This document shows, piece after piece, positions 33,787 to 41,520 of a DNA stretch of 64,000 nucleotides. Every line of letters begins with the position of its first letter. Positions within the stretch are counted from its first letter, which is position 1. The DNA comes from CAWAMD01 sp963783045 (lineage in GTDB: Bacteria; Actinomycetota; Nitriliruptoria; Nitriliruptorales; Nitriliruptoraceae): positions 124,001 through 188,000 of the forward strand of contig CAWAMD010000009.1 of NCBI GenBank assembly GCA_963783045.1, in the 5' to 3' direction. A model generated the notes under the pieces. The model was not told where the DNA came from. It was given only the letters and a program-made list of their open reading frames with translations, and ran no database searches. Both the position numbers and the translations under genes were made by a program.

Positions 33787-35019
33787 ATGCCCGACCGCAA
33801 CACCGTCCTCGTCCGCGTGTCCGGACACGATCATCCCGGCATCACCGCCGGGCTCCTCGGCGTCCTCGCGACCGCCGACGTCGAGGTGTACGACATGGAG
33901 CAGGTCGTCACCCGCGAGCGGCTGACCCTCGACCTGCTCATCGCCGTGCCACGCGGCCGCGACGTGCTCAAGGAGCTGCTGTTCTTCGGCTGGGAGCAGG
34001 GCGTCCAGGTCGACTTCGAGGTGGTCGAGGACTACAACGCGGCCCCGGCCCACCACCGACGGTTCGTGGTCAGCGTGATGGGGCAGCAGCTCACGCCCGC
34101 CGCGCTCGCCGGCGTGGCCCGGGCCATCGCCGACGGTGGCGGCAACATCGACCGGATCGGCCGGCTCTCGCGCTACCCGGTGGTCAGCTACGAGCTGCTC
34201 GTCGTCGACGGCGACCTCGACGTGATGCGCGCCGCCCTGGTCGCCACCTCCCGCGAGCAGGCGATCGACATCGCGATCCAGCGCGAGAGTCTCGAGCGGC
34301 GCGCGAAGCGGCTCGTCGTCATGGACGTGGACTCCACCCTCATCCAGGACGAGGTCATCGAGCTGCTCGCGGCCGAGGCCGACTGCCTCGACGAGATCCA
34401 TGCCATCACCGAGCGTGCCATGGCGGGCGAGCTCGACTTCGAGGCCTCCCTGCGCGAGCGGGTCCGCCGACTCGCCGGTCTGGAGGAGGCGGCGATCGAC
34501 CGGGTCCGCGAGCGGATGCAGCTGACCCCCGGAGCCCGAACCTTCGTGCGGACGCTGAAGCGGCTCGGCTACACGGTGGCGATCGTGAGCGGCGGGTTCA
34601 CCGCCTTCACCGACACGCTCAAGGAGCGGCTCGGGATCGACCACGCCTACGCGAACGAGCTCGAGATCCGCGACGGGCGGCTGACGGGTGAGCTCGTCGG
34701 ACCGATCGTCGACCGGGAGCGCAAGGCTGCGGTGCTGACGGAGGTGGCCGCGGCCGAGCGGATCCCGGTCGAGCAGACCGTGGCGATCGGCGACGGCGCG
34801 AACGACCTCGCCATGCTCGGGGTGGCCGGGCTCGGGATCGCCTTCAACGCGAAGCCCGTCGTCCGCGACGCGGCCGACACGGCCGTGTCCGTGCCCTACC
34901 TGGACGCGATCCTGTTCCTCCTCGGCATCCGCCGAGACGAGGTCGAGGAGGCCGACGAGGCCGACCCGAGCGTCGACACGAGCGCCCGGATCCCGGTGCC
35001 GGGCACCCCGCCGCTCTAG
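33787..35019 (+). CDS. serB: phosphoserine phosphatase with two ACT domains
   Basis: SerB hydrolyses phosphoserine, the last step of serine synthesis. The 410-residue protein has two N-terminal ACT-like domains (residues about 5-80 and 85-165), the usual amino acid-binding regulatory modules in actinobacterial SerB. The HAD phosphatase domain follows: motif I VVMDVDSTLIQDEV near residue 178, motif II AIVSGGFTAF, motif III DRERKAAVL and motif IV AIGDGANDLAMLG. A disordered acidic tail follows. The ATG at 33787 sits seven bases after a -10 hexamer. It is convergent with the GNAT gene, overlapping by four bases. Serine feedback through the ACT domains is likely from the family. Confidence 0.93.
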   Translation: MPDRNTVLVRVSGHDHPGITAGLLGVLATADVEVYDMEQVVTRERLTLDLLIAVPRGRDVLKELLFFGWEQGVQVDFEVVEDYNAAPAHHRRFVVSVMGQQLTPAALAGVARAIADGGGNIDRIGRLSRYPVVSYELLVVDGDLDVMRAALVATSREQAIDIAIQRESLERRAKRLVVMDVDSTLIQDEVIELLAAEADCLDEIHAITERAMAGELDFEASLRERVRRLAGLEEAAIDRVRERMQLTPGARTFVRTLKRLGYTVAIVSGGFTAFTDTLKERLGIDHAYANELEIRDGRLTGELVGPIVDRERKAAVLTEVAAAERIPVEQTVAIGDGANDLAMLGVAGLGIAFNAKPVVRDAADTAVSVPYLDAILFLLGIRRDEVEEADEADPSVDTSARIPVPGTPPL

Positions 35020-36008
35020 CCGGTGGGGTCTGGCATGACCAGCTTCTCGTAGACGTCCATGCGCCGGGTGACGCGCATCCCGGCGCGCCGGTAGAGCCGC
35101 GCCGCCCCCTCCTCGGTGATGTCGTCGACCTGCAGCCCGACGTGCTGTATCCCACGGCCGTGGAAGGCGACGAAGGCCGTCCGCAGCAGCGCGAGGGCGA
35201 TGCCGCGTCCCCGCCAGACCGGACGGACACCGAGGTCGTGGACGTAGCCGAGGTCGGGGTGCTCCGGCAGCCCGAGCCGGCAGAGCGCCGCGCCGACCAC
35301 CTGGTCACCGGCCTCCGCGAGGAACCACAGGTCCGGGTCGAAGTCCTCGACGCGGCCGATCTCGTTCGCGCGCCACTCGTCGAGCTCGCGCGGCTGGTAG
35401 CCCCAGAAGTCGCTGAACGCGTCCTCCATGGCGGCCCACACCGCCTCGTCGTCCAGGCCCGGCAGGAACCGGCGGATCTCCACGCCCTCGGGTGCCTGTG
35501 GCGCGGGGAGCGGCTGCTGCAGGTCGATGCGCATGTGCAGGAAGTGGCGGGCCGGCACGAACCCGCTCGCCACGTAGAACGCGCGGGCGCGCTCGTCCTC
35601 GTTGGCCGTGGACGTCCGCAGCACGACGACGCCCTCGCCGGCGCGGGCGGCGGCGCGCTCGGCGCGACCTTCGGCGCGGGCCAGCAGGAACGTCGCGATG
35701 CCGTTGCCGGTCGCGTCGGGGTGCACCCGCCCCTCGAGATAGAGGTCCAGGTCCCCGGTCCAGGGGTCGCGATCCTCGTGGAAGAACGCGTACCCGGACA
35801 GGAGCCCGTCGGCGATCCGCTCGACGAGCAGGGCGTCGTCGAACCGGTCGTCGGCGAGCCACCAGCTCCGCACGTCGTCCACGGTGTGCCGCACCGTCCC
35901 GAGCCGGTCGCGGTCACACGCCGCGTAGAGCGACGCGACCGCCGCGAGGTCGTCCCAGGTCGGTCGTCGGACGCCGAACCCGGACGGTGGGGCAGGACGC
36001 TGGTCCAT
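35016..36008 (-). CDS. tandem GNAT acetyltransferase
   Basis: A 330-residue protein with two GNAT domains, about 10-165 and 175-325. The first has VHPDATGNGIATFLLARAEG and the second the acetyl-CoA loop VHDLGVRPVWRGRGIALALLRTAF, followed by YRRAGMRVTRRMDVYEKLV. The double-GNAT layout resembles mycothiol synthase MshD, but the family also contains many other N-acetyltransferases, so I do not name it. Start chosen at ATG 36008; a TTG eleven codons upstream is also open. Its end overlaps the serB end by four bases on the other strand. Confidence 0.82.
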   Translation of the reverse strand: MDQRPAPPSGFGVRRPTWDDLAAVASLYAACDRDRLGTVRHTVDDVRSWWLADDRFDDALLVERIADGLLSGYAFFHEDRDPWTGDLDLYLEGRVHPDATGNGIATFLLARAEGRAERAAARAGEGVVVLRTSTANEDERARAFYVASGFVPARHFLHMRIDLQQPLPAPQAPEGVEIRRFLPGLDDEAVWAAMEDAFSDFWGYQPRELDEWRANEIGRVEDFDPDLWFLAEAGDQVVGAALCRLGLPEHPDLGYVHDLGVRPVWRGRGIALALLRTAFVAFHGRGIQHVGLQVDDITEEGAARLYRRAGMRVTRRMDVYEKLVMPDPTG

Positions 36009-36105
36009 TCGGGATCGTCCGCGCAGAAGGGCTCTGAGCAACTACCCTACGTCGCGGAAGCACGCGAGGATGCGTTCGGTGCGGTCGGGGGATGGGGTGG
36101 CGTCC

Positions 36106-36366
36106 ATGGTGGGCAGTGACTCGGGCCCCGGCGAGGATCAGGGCGGCGATGCCGGCATGATGGACGCCGACGACTTCCTCGCGTTCACGTCCGACCTGAA
36201 GGCGGTCCACGAGCAGGTCGACACGGCCGACGTGACGGCCGGCCAGCGCTCGCGGTGGCAGCGGCGCCTGGTGCGCATCACCGACGGCGCGACGCAGGAT
36301 CTCACCCGGGCGGGGGATCAGCTACGGCGGCTGCGGCACGAGGTCGAGCGGTTCCTGCGCCGCTGA
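36106..36366 (+). CDS. small hypothetical protein
   Basis: An 86-residue hydrophilic protein that I do not recognise. After a Gly/Asp-rich start it has MDADDFLAFTSDLKAVHEQV and basic amphipathic helices (RSRWQRRLVRITDGATQDL; AGDQLRRLRHEVERFLRR), so it is probably helical and perhaps a coiled coil. Codon use fits a real gene, with strong third-position GC. The start is uncertain among ATG 36106, 36157 and 36160. The next gene has its own -10 candidate, so it may be monocistronic. Confidence 0.55.
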   Translation: MVGSDSGPGEDQGGDAGMMDADDFLAFTSDLKAVHEQVDTADVTAGQRSRWQRRLVRITDGATQDLTRAGDQLRRLRHEVERFLRR

Positions 36367-36373
36367 CGGCGGC

Positions 36374-36379
36374 TATCCT
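36374..36379 (+). promoter_or_regulatory. candidate -10 for the 36.4-kb gene
   Basis: TATCCT, 12 bases before an in-frame GTG (36392) and 61 bases before the preferred GTG at 36440. Confidence 0.35.
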
Positions 36380-36439
36380 CGGCCACCGTTCGTGACCCGC
36401 GCCGGTCAGCGCGCGAGTACCCCGATCGACGGAGGCGTC

Positions 36440-37234
36440 GTGTCACGTGTCACCGTGTACCACCTCACCCCACCGCGGCGGCTGCCGCTGATCGAGGAGG
36501 AGGGCCTGCGCACCCGGGCGGACCTGTCCGACCGGCTCGGTCCTCCCGGGGAGCTCGACCAGGTGGCGCCTGGCCGGTACGCCCATGGCAAGCGGGTGTC
36601 CGCGTATCTCGACCGCGACCATGCCGTGACCCACGTCGGCGAGCTCGGCGGGGGCCTCGTCTCGTTCACGGTCGACCCCGGCAAGGCGCTCGGCGTCCCC
36701 GGCAGCGCGATCGCCGAGGGGCCCGCCGCCTACTGGGAGCAGGCCAGGCCGTTGGCCGAGTGGGGCGACGATGCTCCCGACGACCTCGAGGTGCACCAGA
36801 ACGTGCCGGTGCGGGCGAAGTTCCTCACCATCCACGCCCCGCTCGTCGGCGAGGAGGAGCTCGCGGAGTACGCGCCGCTCGTCGATGCGGTCGCCGACGA
36901 GGACCGGCTGTCCGCCAAGGCGCTCATGCACCTCGCGGTCATCGCGGGCGCAGAGGACTTCGCCTCTCCCGCCTTCACGGCCGCCTGCGCGCTCGCCTGG
37001 CGCGACGAGCCGGACCCGGACGGCCTCATCCGCGAGCTCGTCGAGACCGACCCCGACAAGGTCGCCAGCGCCGCGCTGGCCGAGTACGGGGTCGTCGCAC
37101 CCGACGCGACGAACGAGCTGCGCGAGGTGCTCGAGACGACCCGCCAGTGGGCGGACGAGAACGGTGTCGAGCACGGCCGGGCGCTCTTCGCCCGCACGGC
37201 ACTCGTGCTGGAGGAGCTGCCCTCGAACCTGTAG
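36440..37234 (+). CDS. uncharacterised protein with an N-terminal YHLT motif
   Basis: A 264-residue protein without a family I can name. The N-terminus (VTVYHLTPPRRLPLIEEEGL, then RYAHGKRVSAYLDRDHAV) recalls the opening strand-helix of ADP-ribosyltransferase-like folds such as DarT or DUF4433, where a tyrosine-His-Thr strand is followed by an 'EEGL' helix, but this is only a resemblance. The C-terminal 100 residues are helical and acidic (AEEY, DPDKVASAALAEYGV). The GTG at 36440 has GGAGG four bases upstream; GTG 36392 is open too. It precedes the flavin dehydrogenase by 61 bases on the same strand. Confidence 0.6.
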   Translation: MSRVTVYHLTPPRRLPLIEEEGLRTRADLSDRLGPPGELDQVAPGRYAHGKRVSAYLDRDHAVTHVGELGGGLVSFTVDPGKALGVPGSAIAEGPAAYWEQARPLAEWGDDAPDDLEVHQNVPVRAKFLTIHAPLVGEEELAEYAPLVDAVADEDRLSAKALMHLAVIAGAEDFASPAFTAACALAWRDEPDPDGLIRELVETDPDKVASAALAEYGVVAPDATNELREVLETTRQWADENGVEHGRALFARTALVLEELPSNL

Positions 37235-37295
37235 GGCTGCGGCCGACCTGTCGGTCCGCGACCGACCGCCTGACCCGACGCAAAGGACACGTCCC

Positions 37296-38951
37296 ATGGC
37301 CACCGACGCCGACGTGATCGTGGTGGGGGGTGGGCTCGCCGGGCTCGTCGCCACCGCCGAGCTCGCGGACCGTGGCCGGCGCGTCATCGTCCTCGAGCAG
37401 GAGCCGGAGCAGTCGCTCGGCGGGCAGGCGTTCTGGTCGTTCGGCGGGCTGTTCTTCGTCGACTCGCCCGAGCAGCGACGCATGCGGATCCGTGACTCGC
37501 ACGAGCTCGCGCTGCAGGACTGGATGGGTACGGCCGGCTTCGACCGGGACGAGGACCACTGGCCGAGGAAGTGGGCCGAGGCCTACGTCGACTTCGCCGC
37601 CGGCGAGAAGCGCGCGTGGCTCCATGCCCAGGGGGTGCGGTTCTTCCCGATCGTGGGCTGGGCCGAGCGGGGCGGCTACCTCGCCGACGGCCACGGCAAC
37701 TCCGTCCCGCGCTTCCACATCACCTGGGGGACCGGTCCGGGTCTGCTCGAGCCGTTCATCCGGCGGGTGCGGGAGGCGGAGCGCCGCGGGCTCGTCGAGC
37801 TCCGGTTCCGCCACCGCGTCGACGGGCTGACCGTCACCGGCGGCGAGGTCGACGGGGTCACCGGCACCATCCTCGAGCCGAGCGACGTGGCCCGCGGGCA
37901 GCGCTCGTCCCGGGACGCGGTCGGTGACTTCTCCCTGAGCGCGCAGGCCGTGATCGTCACCGCCGGCGGGATCGGCGGCGACTTCGACCTCGTCCGACGC
38001 AACTGGCCCGAGCGGATGGGCACCCCGCCGCAGCGCCTGCTGTCCGGCGTGCCCCACCACGTCGACGGACGGATGCTGTCGATCACCGAGGCCGCCGGCG
38101 GCAACGTCATCAACCTCGACCGCATGTGGCACTACACCGAGGGCATCGAGAACTGGAACAAGATCTGGCCCCACCACGGCATCCGGATCCTGCCCGGCCC
38201 GTCGTCGCTGTGGCTCGACGCGACCGGCAAGCGGCTGCCCGTGCCCTACTTCCCCGGCTTCGACACGCTCGGGACGCTGCAGCACATCATGCAGACCGGG
38301 CACGAGCACACCTGGTTCGTGCTCACCCAGAAGATCATCGAGCGCGAGTTCGCCCTGTCGGGCTCCGAGCAGAACCCGGACCTGACCGGCAAGGACTGGC
38401 GGCTGCTCTCCCGCCGGCTGCTCCCGGGCGCGACGGGGCCGGTCGAGCGTTTCAAGGAGCACGGGGCCGACTTCGTCGTCGCCGACCGGCTCGACGCGCT
38501 CGTGCGCGGCATGAACGCGATCACCGACGAGCCGCTGCTCGACCTGGCCACCGTCGAGCGCGAGATCCGGGCACGCGACCGCGAGATCGCCAACCCCTTC
38601 TCGAAGGACCTGCAGGTCGTCGCCATGCAGGGGGCACGGCGCTACCTCGGCGACCGGCTGATCCGGGTGGCCACGCCGCACCGGCTGCTCGACCCGTCGG
38701 CGGGACCGCTCATCGCGGTGCGGCTGAACATCCTCACCCGCAAGACGCTCGGGGGCCTCGAGACCGACCTGCAGGGCCGCGTGCTGCAGTCGTCGGGCGA
38801 GCCGCTGCCGGGTGTGTACGCCGCCGGCGAGGTCGCCGGGTTCGGCGGCGGTGGGGTCCACGGCTACCGCTCGCTCGAGGGGACCTTCCTCGGCGGCTGC
38901 CTGTTCTCGGGGCGTGCCGCCGGGCGTGCCGCCGCCGCCGACGTGGCCTGA
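37296..38951 (+). CDS. FAD-binding dehydrogenase, ketosteroid-dehydrogenase-like
   Basis: A 551-residue FAD-dependent dehydrogenase of the fumarate reductase/3-ketosteroid delta-1-dehydrogenase superfamily. The dinucleotide loop VIVVGGGLAGLVATAEL with EQEPE is at the N-terminus. SLGGQAFWSFGGLFFVDSPE and DRDEDHWPRKWAEAYVDFA match a conserved uncharacterised actinobacterial dehydrogenase. The C-terminal FAD-contact region ends YAAGEVAGFGGGGVHGYRSL followed by GCLFSGRAAG. The substrate is unknown; related enzymes desaturate steroids or other cyclic ketones. No steroid-degradation gene lies nearby. ATG 37296 is 12 bases after AAAGGA. Confidence 0.85.
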   Translation: MATDADVIVVGGGLAGLVATAELADRGRRVIVLEQEPEQSLGGQAFWSFGGLFFVDSPEQRRMRIRDSHELALQDWMGTAGFDRDEDHWPRKWAEAYVDFAAGEKRAWLHAQGVRFFPIVGWAERGGYLADGHGNSVPRFHITWGTGPGLLEPFIRRVREAERRGLVELRFRHRVDGLTVTGGEVDGVTGTILEPSDVARGQRSSRDAVGDFSLSAQAVIVTAGGIGGDFDLVRRNWPERMGTPPQRLLSGVPHHVDGRMLSITEAAGGNVINLDRMWHYTEGIENWNKIWPHHGIRILPGPSSLWLDATGKRLPVPYFPGFDTLGTLQHIMQTGHEHTWFVLTQKIIEREFALSGSEQNPDLTGKDWRLLSRRLLPGATGPVERFKEHGADFVVADRLDALVRGMNAITDEPLLDLATVEREIRARDREIANPFSKDLQVVAMQGARRYLGDRLIRVATPHRLLDPSAGPLIAVRLNILTRKTLGGLETDLQGRVLQSSGEPLPGVYAAGEVAGFGGGGVHGYRSLEGTFLGGCLFSGRAAGRAAAADVA

Positions 38952-39017
38952 TCAGCCCCCGCTCTCCCGGCACCGCGGCTCCCCACGCCCGGCGCCCGCT
39001 CTCCCCGCGACGACGGA

Positions 39018-39124
39018 CCTGGGTAGAAATCCTCCGACCTGTCCGGACGATTTCGACCCAGAGACGTCCGGGCGGTCATTCTGGGTCGATTTCCTCCGAG
39101 GTGCTCGGAGGATTTCTACCCAGG
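39018..39124. repeat. 107-bp element of four alternating inverted copies
   Basis: A 20-base sequence starting CCTGGGTAGAAATC (39018-39037) recurs as a perfect reverse complement at 39105-39124. Between them lie two diverged copies, reversed at 39042-39061 and forward at 39081-39100. The orientation is therefore +, -, +, -, with consensus CTGGGTMGAWWTCSTCCGR. The RNA could fold as one long 20-bp stem or as two consecutive hairpins. It lies between the 3' ends of the flavin dehydrogenase and the CSD gene, so it could be a bidirectional terminator or a REP/BIME-like mobile repeat. With the next repeat it fills most of the 315-base gap 38952-39266. Confidence 0.9.
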
Positions 39125-39140
39125 ACGTCGGCCAGCGCGC

Positions 39141-39245
39141 GCGTCCGCCACCGCCCGCGAGCCCGCCGAGTCCCGCGCCGCGCCGCGCCGGGTCGCGTCC
39201 GCCACCGCCCGCGCGTCCGCCGAGCCCCGCGCCGCGCCGCGTCCG
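39141..39245. repeat. imperfect 54-bp tandem duplication
   Basis: Two copies beginning GCGTCCGCCACCGCCCGCG (39141 and 39195) are nearly identical and almost pure GC. No open frame on either strand looks coding. It may reflect slippage next to the palindromic element. Confidence 0.75.
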
Positions 39246-39266
39246 AGGCAGGGCGCGCCGTGCGCT

Positions 39267-39476
39267 CTACAGGCTGACGAGGTTGACGTTCGTGACGCGC
39301 GGCTCGCCCTGCGCGTCCTCCTCGACCTCGAAGCGGATCCGCTGCCCGACCCGCAGCTCGCGCAGTCCCGACGCGGCGAACGCTTCGCGGTCCAGCGGGA
39401 GCTCGGTGAGGGAATCGTCGAGCACGATCCCCGCCTTGGCCTCCGGATCGAAGGTCTTCACGGTGCCCTGCGGCAT
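39267..39476 (-). CDS. cold-shock-domain-like small protein
   Basis: A 69-residue single OB-fold protein. GTVKTFDPEAKAGIVLDD resembles the first strands and RNP1 region of CspA-type proteins, but the aromatic residues that bind nucleic acid in true CSPs (GFGFI, VFVH) are missing. DDSLTELPLDREAF and LRVGQRIRFEVEEDAQGEPR keep the beta-barrel spacing. It probably binds nucleic acid weakly, or is a CSP relative with another role. The ATG at 39476 follows AGGAG by five bases. It is divergent from the LapA-like gene. Confidence 0.75.
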   Translation of the reverse strand: MPQGTVKTFDPEAKAGIVLDDSLTELPLDREAFAASGLRELRVGQRIRFEVEEDAQGEPRVTNVNLVSL

Positions 39477-39509
39477 CCCCACTCCTGTCCCTGCCACGGT
39501 CGTTCGGGC

Positions 39510-39515
39510 AGGATA
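39510..39515 (-). promoter_or_regulatory. -10 of the CSD-like gene
   Basis: TATCCT on the minus strand, which would give an untranslated leader of about 27 bases containing the AGGAG site. Confidence 0.45.
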
Positions 39516-39607
39516 GCCCCGGTGGCGCCGACCGACGTCGGGGGCCACGGTCCCCGCACGGCGCGATCGCACCCACACTGGGATCGACGGCGACCGAAGG
39601 GCCACCG

Positions 39608-39989
39608 ATGGCGAACGACCACGACCGACGAGGCGGAACGCAGATGGCTGAGGAGCGCGAGGAGAGCAGGGCAGCAGGCGCAGCAGGCACAGCGCACCGA
39701 GGCGGGCACCGAGCAGACCGCCGGGGCGACGGAACGTGCGGAGTCGACGCCGTTCACCCAGCAGTTCGGCAGGATCGCCCTGGCCGTCGTCGCGATCCTG
39801 TTCGGCATCTTCGCGGCCTTCAACGCGCAGTACGTGAGCTTCGACTGGATCTTCGGCGGAACCCAGGTGACGATGCAGAACGGTGAGCGCCTCAGCGGCG
39901 GCGTACCGCTCATCATCCTGATGGTCGCGTCGTTCGCCGCCGGCGGGATCGTCGGCTGGCTCGCCACCTGGCGCCGCACGCGCCGCTGA
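39608..39989 (+). CDS. LapA-domain membrane protein, one +1 frameshift
   Basis: A small DUF1049/LapA-like protein with two membrane helices, IALAVVAILFGIFAAFNAQYV and IILMVASFAAGGIVGWLATW, separated by about 20 residues and ending in a basic tail (RRTRR). The N-terminal part is Gln/Glu-rich (RQQAQQAQRTEAGTEQ). The membrane frame has no usable start codon. Removing one G from 39669-39671 joins it to ATG 39608 or 39644. LapA proteins in other bacteria help lipopolysaccharide assembly, but the role in actinobacteria is not known. Restored length is about 126 residues from 39608. Confidence 0.7.
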
Positions 39990-40043
39990 CGCCACGCGAG
40001 CCGGGGCGCCGCCCGCGCCCGCGGACGGCGCACCGACCGGCGT

Positions 40044-40049
40044 TAGGCT
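40044..40049 (+). promoter_or_regulatory. -10 of the MgtC-family gene
   Basis: TAGGCT, 24 bases before the GTG, with AGGAGG in between. Confidence 0.45.
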
Positions 40050-40073
40050 GCCTCCATCGCGACAGGAGGCACG

Positions 40074-40730
40074 GTGGACACGACGGCGCTCGTCCGGCTG
40101 CTCGTCGCCGCCGCGCTCACAGCGGTCATCGGCGTGGACCGCGAGCTGCGGTCCAAGCCGGCCGGGCTCCGCACGAACATCGTCGTCGGGATCGCCACGG
40201 CGACCTTCGCCTACACCGGGATGGCGCTGTTCGACGGCGGTGATCCGACGCGCGTCGCAGCCCAGGTCGTGTCGGGCATCGGCTTCCTCGGCGGTGGCGC
40301 GATCTTCGCCGCCGGCGGCAAGCCCCACGGCCTCACGACCGCGGCGGCGCTGTGGAGCTCCGCGGCGATCGGGCTCGCGGCCGGCGTCGGCTCCTACGGG
40401 ACGGCGGTGGCGCTGGTCATCGTGACGCTGCTGGCCCTCTGGCCTCTCGACCTCGTCGCCGAGCGGATCCTCGCGCCCCGGGTGCGCCGTGACGTGCGCG
40501 TGCACCTGGTGACCGTGGACGTGGGCACCCTCGAGCAGGTCCAGCAGGCGGTCGCCGAGCATGCCCTGCAGCTGCGACGCCTCGAGCTCCACGACCTGCG
40601 CGAGGGGCTCGGTGTCGAACTGGTGGTGACCGGCCGCCACCAGCCGATCGCCGAGCTGATCGACGAGCTCCGCACGATGGGCGGCGTCCAGGCCATCGCG
40701 CAGGAGGCCTTCGAGCACTTCACGGCGTGA
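40074..40730 (+). CDS. MgtC/SapB family membrane protein
   Basis: A 218-residue protein: four N-terminal membrane helices (VRLLVAAALTAVIGVDREL, the family motif RSKPAGLRTNIVVGIATATF, VVSGIGFLGGGAIF and TAAALWSSAAIGLAAGVGSYG). A soluble C-terminal domain of about 80 residues follows with ACT-like spacing. MgtC proteins affect growth in low magnesium and regulate P-type ATPases or ATP synthase in pathogens; the role in free-living species is less clear. The GTG at 40074 follows AGGAGG. No Mg2+ riboswitch was recognised upstream. Its 3' end is convergent with cofC, 35 bases apart. CorA is encoded at 50 kb. Confidence 0.9.
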   Translation: MDTTALVRLLVAAALTAVIGVDRELRSKPAGLRTNIVVGIATATFAYTGMALFDGGDPTRVAAQVVSGIGFLGGGAIFAAGGKPHGLTTAAALWSSAAIGLAAGVGSYGTAVALVIVTLLALWPLDLVAERILAPRVRRDVRVHLVTVDVGTLEQVQQAVAEHALQLRRLELHDLREGLGVELVVTGRHQPIAELIDELRTMGGVQAIAQEAFEHFTA

Positions 40731-40765
40731 CCGGGACGGGCGCGCCGTCCCCGCTGACGATCGGC

Positions 40766-41419
40766 CTACCCGGCATCCTCGAGGCGGGCATGCATCGCCT
40801 GCAGGAACGCGGCGGTCGTCGGCCCCACCTGCTCCGTGGTGAGGGCCCGCAGGTCCTCGACCGTGTCCACGTCGTGCGAGAACCCCGGCGTGTGCACGGT
40901 CGTCGCCGTCACGCGGGCACGGTGCGCGAGGCGGATGTGGCGCACGGCCGACTCGTTCCCGTAGGCCGTGCGGATCACGCCGGGCGGTTGACGAAGCAGC
41001 GCGCCGGTCCCACCGTCCTCCGTCGCCGCGACGACCACCTGCGCGTCGGTCTCGAGCACGGTCACGACGTCCTGCGGCTGCAGGCGCGGCAGATCGGCCA
41101 TGACGACGAGCAGCGACCCGACGACGCCGAGCCGGGACGCCGATGCACGCAGGGCACCGTTGAGGCCACGAGCAGACGGCGGATCGCGCGCGACGTCGAG
41201 GCCGAGCGAGCGCGCTGCCGCGGCCGCCGACGGCCCGGACGCAGCCACCACCACCCGGTCGACCGGCGCCGCCCGCAGCGCCGCGACCACGTCGGCAAGC
41301 ATGGCGGTGGACAGGGCCGCGCGCTCGGTGCGGGTCAGCCCCGAGGCGAGGCGGGTCTTGCCCGTGCCGGGGGAGCGGACCGGCACGAGCGCGACGACGG
41401 GAGCGCGGGCGAGCGGCAT
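40766..41419 (-). CDS. cofC: 2-phospho-L-lactate/phosphoenolpyruvate guanylyltransferase
   Basis: CofC (FbiD type) activates phospholactate or phosphoenolpyruvate with GTP for coenzyme F420 synthesis. The 217-residue protein has the nucleotidyltransferase start VALVPVRSPGTGKTRLAS, VMADLPRLQPQDVVTVLE with the metal aspartate, and the late GFSHDVDTVEDLRAL motif typical of this family. MobA/IspD enzymes share the fold, but the length and final motif fit CofC. It is next to gpsA, as in many actinobacteria, and an F420-type oxidoreductase is 1.2 kb away. ATG 41419. Confidence 0.9.
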   Translation of the reverse strand: MPLARAPVVALVPVRSPGTGKTRLASGLTRTERAALSTAMLADVVAALRAAPVDRVVVAASGPSAAAAARSLGLDVARDPPSARGLNGALRASASRLGVVGSLLVVMADLPRLQPQDVVTVLETDAQVVVAATEDGGTGALLRQPPGVIRTAYGNESAVRHIRLAHRARVTATTVHTPGFSHDVDTVEDLRALTTEQVGPTTAAFLQAMHARLEDAG

Positions 41420-41520
41420 GGAGGTCAGCCTACTGCTCCGCTGCCCCGTGCCCGTGGATGGCCCACCCGTGCCGGACAGGCGATACGGTCCATCGCCGAG
41501 CGACGGAGGGGAGTTCGTTC

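Noticed and set aside
39141..39245. Coding sequence in the GC-rich duplication
   Set aside because: Frames on both strands give only Arg/Ala/Pro-rich text with no start signal; it is better described as a repeat.
40731..40765. Possible terminator between MgtC and cofC
   Set aside because: The 35-base gap holds no stem longer than four pairs that I can see.
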